Shown piece after piece: positions 12,259 to 28,648 of a stretch of DNA of 64,000 bases; the first letter of the stretch is position 1, and the number at the start of each line of letters is the position of its first letter. The notes under the pieces were generated by a model, which was not told the DNA's origin, did not search any database, and was given only the letters and a program-made list of their open reading frames with translations. Made by a program: the position numbers and the translations under genes. This stretch comes from Cannabis sativa (taxonomy: Eukaryota > Streptophyta > Magnoliopsida > Rosales > Cannabaceae): NCBI RefSeq assembly GCF_029168945.1, contig NC_083602.1:27453323-27517322 (forward strand). Reading direction: 5' to 3'.

Positions 12259-13998
12259 AAGAAAGCTCCAAAAGAACCACTAAAGCCAAAGTCACCATTC
12301 AAATTTAATACAATTTCACTTAAATTTTTTGCTACTTATTATTATTATTATTATTATTGTGTGTGTAAAAGTCCACAGAGAAACACCTAGAAAAGTTGAA
12401 AGGACAAGTGAAATCTCATGGGATTATATATTGGCAAATAAAAATGATAAGATGAAAACGAATTAAATAAGAAATAAAAGCATGGAATCACAAGTAAAAT
12501 GTTGAAAACAAAAGTGGTGTCATTCAAAAATATAAAATTTCTAATTAGTGTGACACATGTACATCCTGCAAGTGCAAATATCATACCTATTCATGCTTTC
12601 TATTCCAACCTCTCTTTTCTTGTCCTTTTTATTTTGTCTTTTTAATTTATTTTTGGTATTGACTACTCATACATATCCACCAGTCTTCATCCAACCAAAC
12701 TATTGTTATGTCATTATAGTTGTTGCATAATATGAACAGATATATAGCATTTAAAAATCTGAATATTCTAGTAATTTAATTCTTATATAATTTTGTGTTA
12801 GATTCCGGTCCCCCCCACCTTAACTGATTTTGTTTTATGTTTCACTTCTATTTTTTCAGAAAGATACAAAGTGGTCCAACTTGAATACTTGATAATACTT
12901 TAATTTTCTTTGAAGTTCTCATGTTGTGGAACAGGAAAACAGTACATTTTCTGAGACAAGATTACAAAGGTCGTCGTCGTTATATAGTTGTATATGGAAT
13001 CATCATCATCATCATCATTCTCAACCACTTTGGAGTTCATACACTTAATTAATTAAAGACCTCAGAAACATTTGTCTACATGTATTATAAATTTATATAT
13101 ACTAATTTTTTGATACGTACCAACCACCTGTTTCTCCTTATCTATTTAAATATATTCTTTCTTATTATTATTTTTAATTGATAAAATATTTGCTTAACAT
13201 AATCAAATTTTTGGAGAAAAAATTAAAACTACTAAGTGACCTCATTTTGGCTCAATTTAGCACTCAATTGTACACCTCGTATCTTTCAAAAGAAAAATCA
13301 GCTAAAAGCTAAAAAATGGACTCTAATAATGAACTATAAACTCTTGATCTAAGAAAATCTATACTATAAATTTAGCTAAGAGGAGAGAGTGAGCTAAACA
13401 TTATTTTATTACTCTTTTCATATTTATTTATTTACTTTTCTATTCTTTCTTTGTCAATATTTTTTATTAATTTTTCACTATTTTTAATTAATAAAAATAT
13501 TTAAATTATGTAGAGAAAATATAGAAAAATTGATGTCTGATACTTGTGAGGTAAAATAAATAAAATAGTATTTTAATAATGTATTTTAAAAATAAAGTAA
13601 AGCATCTGTAAAGCATCTGTGGGGATGCTCTCTCATTTTTAGCAGGATTAAGAAAATTAAAATAAAGGTATTTGAATAAAAAAATTAAAAAAAAAAAAAA
13701 TGAGCAGTTATTTTTAAAATTTGAATAATTTACATGATAATTACTATATTTTTTGTAATAATATACAAAAAAACTTCGCAAATAACTTTTTATTAAAAGA
13801 AAAAAAAAAGAAACAAATATATAATAGCTATCTGAACAAAAAAAAAATTAACATTGCAAAATGAAAAATAGTTTATTTTAAGTACTCAATATATATATAA
13901 CATGTTTATTTAAGTAAATATTATTATTATTTTCCCTCAAAAAAAAGTAAATATTATTATTTTTAAATTGATGAAATAGACAATTATAAATTTAGATT

Positions 13999-14042
<44 letters not shown>

Positions 14043-14400
14043 GATCAATTTAGATCTTAAGACCACCAATGAAATTCCTTTACAAACTTAAATATAATTG
14101 AAAAAAATAAATATTAGTAAAATAATGAATATACTAATTGGCTACAGTCTATCTCTAATTAAATTCATATATAATATAACACATCAAAATAGTAAACAAA
14201 CAATAAAAAATGAGATAAAATAAACAATTATAACATTAAAAAGAATCCGAAACACTTGGTTATGTGACTGCATAGCAAAACGAAAAAAACAAGTTTTTTT
14301 TTTGGACATTCATTCTTCTATTAAGTTTATAGCTATAATATATGAGCACTCATTCATATCATACAAAGATAGATATATAAATAAAATATAATGATACAAA
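12259..14400. other. AT-rich non-coding stretch upstream of the threonine aldolase gene
   Basis: No coding frame is supported. It contains simple repeats: (ATT)n near 12339-12357, (CAT)n near 12998-13018 and (TA)n at about 14000-14038. A 30-base A run lies just outside at 12034-12063. It would be a 5' intron if the distal promoter is used. Confidence 0.6.
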
Positions 14401-14415
14401 TTGATAAAGACGTAC

Positions 14416-14506
14416 CTCTTGTTTATGGTTGATGAACTTGGTGAAATGCTAAAGGTGTAAGAGAAGAGAGAATGTGTTAGATAAGAAGAGGAAGAAGCTA
14501 TTTATG
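14416..14506 (-). promoter_or_regulatory. Possible distal TATA promoter with non-coding first exon
   Basis: The minus strand reads CATAAATA at 14507-14500, followed by a CT/A-rich leader and a strong 5' splice site, AAGAG/GTACG, after 14416. The same 3' splice site at 11518 could be used, giving an approximately 2.9-kb 5'UTR intron. It could instead belong to an unrelated non-coding transcript. Confidence 0.35.
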
Positions 14507-14519
14507 GTAGCTCATCAGC

Positions 14520-15480
14520 TTAGTGCTCAATTGAAAAGAAAAAGCTGGAAGTGGTATTTCTTGCTTAGTTGGAATTGTTATCTGAGAACCTAAATTTAAT
14601 TATTTAGTTTTGGATTTGGAGATAGATAGATAGCTTTTAGTTCAATTTTGCTTTTGACACATAAGAGACACGACATCAATACTTTGTACTAGTCCATCCA
14701 TTCGTGGTTTATTGGCAAACGTCTCTTCCTCCTTTTCTAGTTCAAGCCCCACATATATTTTTGCTAAAAGAAAAATTATCTTCAACCGTTAGATTTTTAG
14801 TCTGTTTTTATTATTATTATTAAATATGTTGTAACTATTTAAGATATTCTATATAATTTTGAAAAATTTTAACAAAATTATTTTGACAAAAATATAATTC
14901 AAACAATTACACTTGAATCTCTAATCTCTATTCATATATGAATATTGTAAATTAAACTTAAAAATTATCCTATATACCAAAATAACATGCACCTAGAATA
15001 AAATAAATTTTGAACGTGCCTACATAATATTCTACTAATATGCGATTCGATTCAGAACTTACTATATAATGTTATAAGTATGTGATACGATTATATATAA
15101 GAAAAATTTAAATTTTTCCAGCCAAAAAATAAACATGAATTTCTCTATTTATAAGTAGGATAAAAATGTGATTTTATGTAAGCTTTTTCAATTATATTTC
15201 GTGCCCCAATCAAATTATGCACATCTAATCTACAATGTATAATTATGCGTGTATATTTATATTTGCATACAGACCTTTCACTAACAACGCTATTCAATCA
15301 AGACTGGCTGCTCTTTTTTAATACATGATGATGCCTAATAAAATTCGAATTCAATATGGTGCCTTTTGATTACCACTAATGTGCTCAAACTCCCATCTCG
15401 ATTTGGTTACCTGACTCGATGGTAAAAAAAAAGTTGACTAGTAATAGGCAATAATAAACAGTTAGAAAAAGATGTAAGAA
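14520..15480. other. Intergenic region between THA and CDC5
   Basis: AT-rich, with no coding frame or recognised repeat. It would hold the upstream part of the possible distal THA promoter and the downstream flank of CDC5. Confidence 0.5.
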
Positions 15481-15864
15481 TATTAATATCAATACAACCT
15501 CGAGGAAGAGATGCAATTACACAGATTTCCTCACTCTAATAACAGTTGTACCGCACAAATGTCAATGACCAGATATATGCCAAACTGAGTAAAATAGCAT
15601 TCGACCATTTACCATTTTCCTTCTCTGTCGAAACAAACGATGAATTGATGCCTAGAGTTTTTTTAGAACAGTTCCAAACATCTCATGAACTATCGACCAG
15701 CATTAGTACAGAAACACAGACGTTAATATAATAACCTCTGGCAAACCTCTCTTCTTCAAATTAATCGCTTTCCAATTCGATCCATTGATCCCTCATCTTT
15801 GAGTTATTTGCCATTGAAATTCAACAAGTGAGGATTCTTATTGACTAGAGTTAACCAGGCTACT
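15480..15864 (-). other. Probable 3' untranslated region of CDC5
   Basis: Follows the CDC5 stop codon on the minus strand. It has a more balanced base composition than the adjacent intergenic DNA. The short plus-strand frame here has no features of a gene. Confidence 0.45.
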
Positions 15865-20584
<4,720 letters not shown>

Positions 20585-21035
20585 TCAGAATCAGAATCAG
20601 AGATAGAGATAGAAACAGAGAAGAGTCGATTGATTAAACCCTAGCGTTTCGGTGTCTTCGTTGTTTCTCCACAGTGTCTGTCCAGATTTGTGAGGGTTTT
20701 CTCTTATCCCTCTCTCATTTCCGTCTCGTCTCTCTTGCCTTTATTTTTTATTAATTAATAATATATATTTTTTATGCTATGCATTTATATAATAATATTG
20801 TTTTCATAAACTTTTTTTTTATTTTTTTTCTTACAACATCTATGTTATGTAGATTGTATGTTCACTTATTGATGAGATCAAGCTCTGATATAAATTTTTT
20901 TTTCAAAAAAAAAATCTAATATAATATAAAGGAATTTAGGAACAACATAAATTTAAGTTGCATAATTATTTGGATAGTAATTAATAATTATATTATATTT
21001 TAAAATATAATGTATATTTAAATATAAATTGATAA

Positions 21036-21145
21036 GGGAAATTTCACTTTTTGGCCTTAATAATACAAGCCATATCAAAATTTATACCCTCCCTTAATTT
21101 GTACAAATTTAGTCCATTAATTACATGAACTTCCCATTTTACCCT
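21036..21145. repeat. Left terminal inverted repeat of the MULE
   Basis: Shares ATCAAAATTTATACCCT and AATTTGTACAAATTTA with the complement of the right end. It continues inward into a CT-rich leader (21190-21310) that mirrors the GA-rich sequence of the right side. Confidence 0.82.
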
Positions 21146-21395
21146 TTTTTCAAAAAAAATAAAATAAAATAGGTAAATCTGAAATTGATCTTTCTCTCTC
21201 TCTTCCCTCTTCCCTCTCTCTCGTGCACCACTCTCTCTCTAGAAAAAACTGAAAAATTTATCAAAAAAATTCCCTCTGTCCGTCCCACTCTCTCGTCCCT
21301 CTCTTTCTTCCCTCTTGAATGGTTGTTTTCTCGGTGGGTGTTGGTGGAAAACCGAAGCACAACCCAATATCACTCAAGAATCTTACACCATTATA

Positions 21396-24300
21396 ATGGG
21401 TAAGTTGTGTTTTAAGCATTTTGTTTGACTTTATGTAGTTTAAAATTGTTATATGTGTGTTATTTGTTGGAACTGCTGTTTTTTGGTCTGAAATTGTTGA
21501 GATCCGCGGATCCGGTTTTCGCCGAATTCGGGTTTTCCGGTTGTTATCGATGATATATCGATAATATGTCGATGGTTTGTCGATGATTACAAAAGGAAAG
21601 GTCAGTGACGACCATTATCGACGTTATGTCGACATTAAGCAGCAAACATATTTTTTACAATTTGTCGACAACTTGTCGATAGTTGTCGACAGCATGTCGA
21701 CAACAAGCGTTTATCTCTTTTTAGAAGTTGTCGATATTTTGTCGACACCATGTCGACAAAATATCGATGCAAATGAAAAAAAGCCGTAAATAACATAACA
21801 TAACATTAAAATAACATAAAATAAAAGGGAAATTTCATTGAAATAAGAAAAAAACATAACATAAAAAAAAATTAAAAAAAACAGAAAATAAAGTTCATAA
21901 AAAAAAAACAAACATTAAATAAAACTCACCACAAACCATAACATAACAAATTATTTTTTAAAAAAATTCTTTGGCTTGTGGGTGAGCCTTGCAATACTTG
22001 CATAATGTTCCAGGCTTCACCGGTTTACCGTTAAAGATGCCTAGTTTGCAACGACGGCATCCTTCGGGGAACCCTGGTGGTGGAGCCGGCCATACACCAG
22101 TTTTGCAAAAATGTGCTTCAAGTTGCCTGAACCTGAACTCGTTACCACATCGTTCTCTTTCGAAAGCTCTTTGGGCGTAAAAAACTTTCTGCATTTCAGG
22201 AGTAATTATGCCAACATCAAGCTCCTGCTTCAACTCTTCGGGAGTTAAGATGGGGAACTTGCCTTTGTTCTTTCTTGGGGCCATATTTAGAACTTAAGAA
22301 TAAGAGAAATTTTTAAGAGGAAGAGAGAAGTAGAAGACAAGATCACTTATGAATAAGAAAGGGATTTGCTTTTATAGAGCAGTAAACATGTTGGGAATGT
22401 AGGAAATTTAATGGTCATTAAATGTGTAACTGTACAGGTAAAAGGCATGAAATGGTGTATTTGTCGACTGAATGTCGATACTATATCGACATGATGTCGA
22501 CAACATGCCAATTTAGTGACACTGCTAACTTATTTGTCGATACCATGTCGACGTCATGTCGATAGCTTGTCGATAGGACACGTGTCTGACATGCAACGTG
22601 TCAGTTGGGAAGGGTTGTTGGGAACGTAGGTAAAATTTATTAACATTAAATGTGTAACCGTAAAACACGAAACGCATACACTGTGTGTTTGTCGATTAAA
22701 TGTCTATGGTATGTCGATGTTATATCGATGGGGAGCATGCTAGGTGTGGTTGTCGACGTTATGTCGATAGTATGTCGACACAATGTCGACAATTAGTACC
22801 CTAATTTCTGATGTTGTGATTATCGACATTATGTCGATTGATATCGATGGGATGTCGATTTTTATTTTTTTTTTGGTGTTTTTTCCTTTACTCACCTTGT
22901 TTTTTTGGTTTGCAATTGCAGGAGAGAAAGTGTTCCTTGTTGTATCGTACGATGGTGTTTGGTTATGTGAGAATTATAATTGGATCTACAAAGCAAATAG
23001 CAGCTTGACGTTGACAGTTACAACTGAGACAACCCTACAAGAACTGCGACAAATTTTATATGAAGAGTTGGAAGTTGATCCGGTAGCGTATGATTTAAAG
23101 TTGGAGATTTGTTCCTTGTACATGAAGGGAAAAATGGTTGCGCCAGAGGTTATTAAGAGAGAACGCCAACTGAGAACGTTTTTAGATATGAGGGCAACAA
23201 TGTCAAATACAGAGTTTATGCCATTATTCGTGACCAAGGTGAGAAAAGTTGGGAATTCGGAGCCTACGCCGCCTACTAATCCTCTCCCTCGAAGTGTGGT
23301 AGGGTCTTGCGTTCCCGAAACAGATGTTGGGATTGGTGTGAATGAGGAGGTTCCGACCAATTTAGAGGTTCCGACCAATTTAGAGGTTCCGACCAATGTA
23401 GGGCAAGAACAAGAAGCGACAGGATTTCATCAATTTGAAGAGTTCGATACACCCTTCTACAATAACGATCCTATTGTAGATTTGAATATGGACGATGAAC
23501 ATGATTTGGCAGTCGATGAAGCCGTAGCGGGACCATCGTTGAGGTTAGAGTGTGTACCGAGTAACCAAGGTACACAGCGAGAACGACAACCTCGTAGTGA
23601 AAATCGCACTACACCTGGAACTAGCAGTAGTCGACAAGGCAGAACTGAAGAACATGCTCGTCATGCAACGTTCTCAACGTTCTCCTCTTTTGAAGTTTGT
23701 ACCAAGTTCAAAGCTCCCATGTGGACAAAGGAAGATATAATGGAAAATCATGAGCTAACTACTTGTTTACAAAGTAAGGAAGCAAGGGTGATAGAGCTTG
23801 GTAATTTTTATGAAAACAAGGAAGAACTGAGACAAGTAGTGGGTAGGCTTGCATTTAATAACAATTTCGAGTGGATGGTGAAGAAGTCATCCCCTGATGT
23901 GTTGTACGTTACATGCAAGGCTCCAGATTGTAAATGGAGATTGAGGGGGAGGAAGAAGATGCATTCTGACAACTTTGAGGTCACTGTATTTCACAATGAA
24001 CACACATGTAACTTGAATGCGAGACGTTCAGATCACCGTCAAGCAGCACCATGGGTAGTTGGCCACCTTATTAAGGGGAAGTACACCCAAGATGGAACTA
24101 AGTACAAGGCTAAAGACATACAGAGGGACATGTTTGACAACTACAGTATCAGTATGAGTTATGTGAAGGTGTGGAGGTGCAGGGAGATGGGACTTACGTA
24201 TGCTAGGGGTACGCGTGAGTTTTCATACATGAAGCTTCCTGGGTACTTGTACATGCTGGAACAGAAGAATCCAGGTACCATTACTGACTTGTACTTAGAG

Positions 24301-25512
24301 GATGAGCGGTTCAAGTACTGTTTTATATCACTCGGTGCATGTAGAAGGGGCTTTTCTTTTTGTCGTCCTGTTTTGAGTATCGATGGCACCTTCTTGAAGA
24401 CGAAGTACGGCGGTATAATGTTAGTTGCTGTGGCATACGATGCGAACAACCAATTGTTGTCGGTTGCTTATGGTATCGTTGACAGTGAGAATAACGACTC
24501 CTGGACGTATTTCTTACAGAAGTTGAGGGTAGCAATTGGCGTGGTTGAGAACTTAGTGTTTGTGTCAGATAGGCATCAAAGCATTGATCATGCTGTTGAA
24601 CTCGTTTTTCCCGAAGCAGTCCACTGTGCATGCTATCACCACATTGTTATGAACGTGAACGCCAAATTCAAGACTGATGCTTTTCACAACCAAATATATA
24701 ATGTTGCTTACGCATGGTCGAAGACTGAATGCGATAGAGAGTTCGAGAAGCTTAGAAAGATGAATCCGGCCATTGCTGCATATGTGGAGAGTATAGGGTT
24801 TGAGAAGTGGGCTCACCCTTATTGTTTGGGCAATAGATACAACATCATGACGAGCAACGCTGCTGAAAGCTTCAATAGTGTCACAGAAGAGTTCAGGAAA
24901 TATCCAATAACTACTTTGGTTGAATTTATCAGGTTCACACTCCAATCGTGGTTCGCTGATCGCCTCGAAAATGCTGACAAATGTGCCACCCCTTTGGGCA
25001 CGCTCTTTGAAAAAAACTTGGCAAAAATTCATGAAAATGCAAGGTACAGGCGCGTCCAACGAAATGGAGCCAATTTGTATAGCGTTGGTAGGGGACCTAA
25101 CGGTGAAAGAGGTGGTGATGTGAATCTAGTTGAAAGAACATGCACCTGCGGCGTGTTCACGCTATTGAAACTCCCTTGCCTTCATGCATGTGCCGCAGCA
25201 TTGAAAACGAACACAAGCGTGTACACGCTTTGCTCACCTTATTATTCAAAAGAAACGTGGAGGAAGATTTACGATGATACCATCAATCTTGCTGGTGACG
25301 AGGATGATTGGGTTCTCCCAGAACACATCAAGAATATGAAAGTTGGGGTACCTGTGGAAAAGAAGCCTGTAGGTCGTCCAAGAAAAAGCAACGCTGGAAG
25401 AAGACGGGAGAACCGTTTCCCGTCTGGTAATAAAAAAGGTTCTGTACCACGAAACTGCAGCCGCTGTGGCAGTTCAGGCCACAACAGAGCAACATGCAAA
25501 GCCCGCATTTGA
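21396..25512 (+). CDS. MURA-type Mutator transposase, two coding exons
   Basis: Catalyses cut-and-paste movement of the element. Exon 1 is only ATGG (21396-21399), followed by a GTAAG donor. Intron 21400-22921 ends at TTGCAATTGCAG, and exon 2 is 22922-25512. The joined frame begins MGEKVFLVVSYDG and gives 864 aa. The frame also reads open upstream of 22922, but that part is encoded by TCGA repeats and looks spurious. Seen domains: a PB1-like N-terminus; a three-fold EVPTNL repeat near residue 145; a MuDR zinc-binding domain (CKAPDCKWRL, then HNEHTC); the MULE catalytic domain with D489 (IDGTFLK) and D551 (SDRH); a SWIM finger, C742, C744, C754, H756; and a terminal CCHC knuckle, C847, C850, H855, C860. 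No stop or frameshift, so it may be functional. Confidence 0.92.
21547..21767. repeat. Left TCGA array, 11-bp phased clusters
   Basis: TCGA motifs start at 21547, 21558, 21569, 21580; 21618, 21629; 21665, 21676, 21686, 21697; and 21731, 21742, 21753, 21764. Spacing is 11 bp with one 10. The consensus around each is ATGTCGAY. All lie in the transposase intron. Confidence 0.93.
21958..22284 (-). CDS. Small CxxC/CxxC protein of unknown function inside the transposase intron
   Basis: An open frame of 108 aa antisense to the transposase intron. I do not recognise a family. The protein is basic at the N-terminus (MAPRKNKGKF), has a charged, probably helical middle, then a proline-rich stretch (WPAPPPGFPEG) and a C-terminal C76-x2-C79-x15-C95-x2-C98 arrangement resembling a zinc ribbon or treble-clef knuckle. 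A TATAAAA lies about 86 bp upstream of the ATG with a purine-rich leader between, as in a real plant gene. It is flanked on both sides by phased TCGA clusters. Possible roles are an accessory transposition protein, a DNA-binding regulator of the arrays, or a captured host fragment; none is shown by the sequence. Confidence 0.6.
   Translation of the reverse strand: MAPRKNKGKFPILTPEELKQELDVGIITPEMQKVFYAQRAFERERCGNEFRFRQLEAHFCKTGVWPAPPPGFPEGCRRCKLGIFNGKPVKPGTLCKYCKAHPQAKEFF
22370..22376 (-). promoter_or_regulatory. TATA box of the small CxxC gene
   Basis: The minus strand reads GCTCTATAAAAGC around 22380-22368. A start about 30 bp downstream (near 22340) would give a leader of roughly 55 nt before the ATG at 22284. 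Confidence 0.55.
22464..22858. repeat. Second left TCGA array, five phased tetrads
   Basis: Tetrads start at 22464, 22475, 22486, 22497; 22537, 22548, 22559, 22570; 22692, 22703 (mutated to TCTA), 22714, 22725; 22753, 22764, 22775, 22786; and 22823, 22834, 22844, 22855. They sit between the promoter of the small antisense gene and the 3' splice site of the transposase intron. Confidence 0.95.
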
Positions 25513-25794
25513 GGCGTCTTGTACGTATTCGTTGTAATAACATTTTTTCTATTGGGAAATTTGATATATTGTAATGATGCATATTTTGTCATAGTTATTT
25601 TTGTTGAGGTTGAATATTTTTCAAATATTTTAATTATTTTTAGGTTTAATAGTTATTTTTGTTGAATAATATTGATATTTTATATTTGAAACCACGAATA
25701 ATTATCAAAATTTGAACGAAAAGAAAGTCTATATATACATAACTGTAATGTTAATTACACAAAATATACAATGTCCCAATAATTACACATATAA
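25513..25794. other. Short convergent intergenic region in the MULE
   Basis: AT-rich spacer of about 280 bp between the transposase stop and the protease stop. It should contain both 3' untranslated regions. Confidence 0.6.
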
Positions 25795-28648
25795 TCAGCT
25801 GACATTTTGGTAAAATAAATCAACACACCACCGTTGACGAAACATAGCTATCCGGTCTGGCGTCACATCGGTCAATCCACGCTGCATCATGAGATGCTCC
25901 ACATACTCAATGCAATAGACGCCACAATCACCACTAAATGCAAAATAAAATGTAAAGTCAGTCTAACGTAAAACATATTTTAATACTATAGTACTTTTTT
26001 ATCGCTATGTACCTGGTTGTTGACTTCGGAACTAAGTCGTGAGTGGCTCGAGTCGAGTGCATTTTTGGAAGCACCGTGATGTCCCTGTTAGTTAACGCCA
26101 TGATCTGGTTGTTATGTGGAAATTCCCCGGTTGCAAGGATTAGCGAGGGCAGCAGTTCTCCCCAAGTCTTCAGGATGGGTTCCATGGCGGTCCAATGACA
26201 GACGCTGGAATCACAGTCGTAGACATTAATTTTTCACAGCTCTATGTCGACTTCAAGTGTGACCCAGTGCCTTGCCTCGGGAAGGTTCAGAACGAAGTAA
26301 ATAAACTCGTTACCCCTCCATCTCTCAAAGACTTGGGACTGTAATTACAGAGAACAACGAAACAATTAACAAACCATAATAATCTTCCCAAACAATTAAC
26401 ATTTAAAATCTTACTAAAACAATACCTTATGAACCCCTCTGCAGTAGTCCAGGATATAATCCTCCCACACAAAGTTTTTCCTCGGACCCTTGTGGCTCGT
26501 CCATGCACTGCTGATCATGCTGGTCACGAATGTGGAGAGAATGACACCCTTCTGAGGAAATGTCAGTGGATAGTCGGTGCGTCGCCTCCTCAGCATATGC
26601 ATTGCTGCATCTATATGCTGCATATAAAGGGAAATGTCAGTTAGACAAAAAAATATATTAATTGCACATAAAGTTGTAAAGTGAAGTAATATTATAAAAT
26701 ACTTTACTTACGTCATCTGTAAGCCATTCCTTTGGTGTGAGCATTATCCAAAAGAATCCTGGACCGTAATCACCACTTCTCAAATCCCGAAGTCGGTGGT
26801 TTGGAATGAGTCCAACACACCACTTTCGGAAAGTGGTTAACAATTTCTCATCCGGTGGCTCCAGGGGATCAAAAGTCGAAGATGGCCTATGTCTCCTCTT
26901 CATCTCCGTATAGTCACCGAACCATACAGGAGGCTTTCTCTTCCTCTTCCGACTCTTAACCACTGCAGGTTGTGCCTCTATCGACAGAATCTCACCCTGC
27001 GACTCGGTGTCATGTACATGGATAACAGGTTGTGCCTCGATCGGAGTCGCTGGAGCTCCCTCATAAGGATCGTAATCGTCGGGGAAGACCTCCTCCTCTT
27101 CTACTAGGGGTGAAGCAGCTGGTGGTGGGGTAGATGGATCTGCTAGGGCCTCCAGTGCTGAAGCTGTCGTTGGCGGACGATTCAACATGGCCAATATGTC
27201 TCTGAGCTGCTCCATAATTACGTTCTGACCACCCTTCAGCTCTACATGGCTGGTCTCGTATGCCTTCTTCAGCTCGACATGAGCAGCATACAAACCCTGA
27301 GTGTCAGCCTCGATCCTATCCAACCTCGCCAATAAATCAGTGTACTCGGCACCCCGAACGCCTGATGAAGATGGTGCACTGGGCTGAGGTTCTGAACCAG
27401 TGGCCTGAAAAAATATATACAAAAAAAATACGGTAAGCATACGATAATTCCACAATGTAACAAATATCACAAAACAAAAACAATAAAAAATAAAGACATA
27501 AAAAAAAAGTTCCAAAAATTGGTACCTGAGTGTCTGGGACCTGAGTCTCTGGTACCTGACTACCTGCCTCAGCCTCTGTGTCATCCACACCATCATCAAC
27601 CAAGTTCTCCACATCATCGTAAGATATGGTCCTCACAAATGCCTCCTCCTCTGTCCGTGGAAGTAGCCCCTTCACCACTTCAAGATTCTATTTATAATTC
27701 AAAAAATATCAAAATAAAACCATTTAGCATTTATTACAAGCATTTATGTTAAATAATTATTCTGAACATAAGTGAAAATCATACCCGTCTAGAAAATAAT
27801 GCGCTGACGTCTTTCTTCCCAATATCGCCTTTGCTCGTCCAGCTAAGCATCCTGGGGAACCGAATCCCGTGGTTCGTGCCATACCTCTTCCCAACCTCCA
27901 AAATGGCCTCGTACGCCCAATATTGTACTGCAGGTGCGAAGCCATATGCTGTGCATTTGCACTCGTGCTGAACATCCGAACTCAGCTTCTTCTCGTAGTT
28001 GGCCTTCTGTTTCAACATGTCTTTTTGAAGCGAGTGCATGAGTCTGGCGAATGAGTGCTTCCCCCAAGGAATCCGGAAGAAGAACTCGAGGTCTTCCACA
28101 TATCTAAGTATGTGAGGAGTAATCAGCGCGTTTGCCTCGCGGCCCAAAAGCACTGACTCCACAAACAAGCACAAGCCGAGCTTGTACAAGTCTTCCGGGT
28201 TATGACAGTTTGTGAACCTATCTTGGAGTGCTTCTGTCTTCACACTATCAGACCAGTTGAAATATCTGTTGATCAATCGGTCTGACCTCGAGCGCGCGAC
28301 CTGCGCAACCTTCTCCTCTTCTGTTGGCCCCGAGGAGAAGTCCAGGCCTGTAATGAGTGCAAACTCCAGCACCCCGAATCTGACCTCCTTTCGACCAACA
28401 TAAAACCGCATCCTCAACTCCTCCTGAGCATCCACTTTCATTTTGTGGAGCATCAGCTGGTGAAATAACACCGAGGAGAATGTCAAGGGTACGGCATTCC
28501 AGAAGCTCCCGAAACGGCTTTCCTTCACCGTGTTATTAAGGTTGAACTCCTCAAACCGAGCTTTGATTTTTGCAAAAATTCCAGTGCCTCTATATGTGAC
28601 GCGGCCAGTAAAATGCTCGGGTGCTGGAATAATGAGTCTGGGAGCCAT
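25795..28648 (-). pseudogene. MULE-borne DUF1985/ULP1 (C48) cysteine protease, six exons, one internal stop
   Basis: C48 proteases remove SUMO or related modifiers; many plant MULEs carry such a gene. Exons 27785-28648, 27526-27687, 26712-27404, 26426-26617, 26013-26338 and 25795-25933 join in frame through GT-AG introns to a 791-codon reading. The N-terminal exon (MAPRLIIPAPEH onward) matches DUF1985, with a FGVLEFALITGL block. A linker with an RKRKRK nuclear-type signal follows, then WLTDDHIDAAM and the peptidase domain. The catalytic residues are present: H661 (ARHWVTLEV), D678 (VYDCDSS) and C749 (SGDCGVY). One TGA at 26236-26234 (codon 672) stands between H661 and D678 where a TGG tryptophan would fit. 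Everything downstream is conserved, so the stop is recent or is read through. The ATG lies immediately after the 3' splice site of a 5'UTR intron. Confidence 0.85.

Noticed and set aside
21547..22858. CRISPR-like array of regularly spaced repeats
   Set aside because: Plant nuclear context, 4-6 bp motifs at 11-bp spacing, no repeat-spacer architecture and no cas genes.
22783..22921. Upstream extension of the transposase frame (hydrophobic N-terminus)
   Set aside because: It is translated TCGA repeat followed by a pyrimidine tract and a 3' splice site. The ATGG exon at 21396 joins in frame and gives a normal MURA start.
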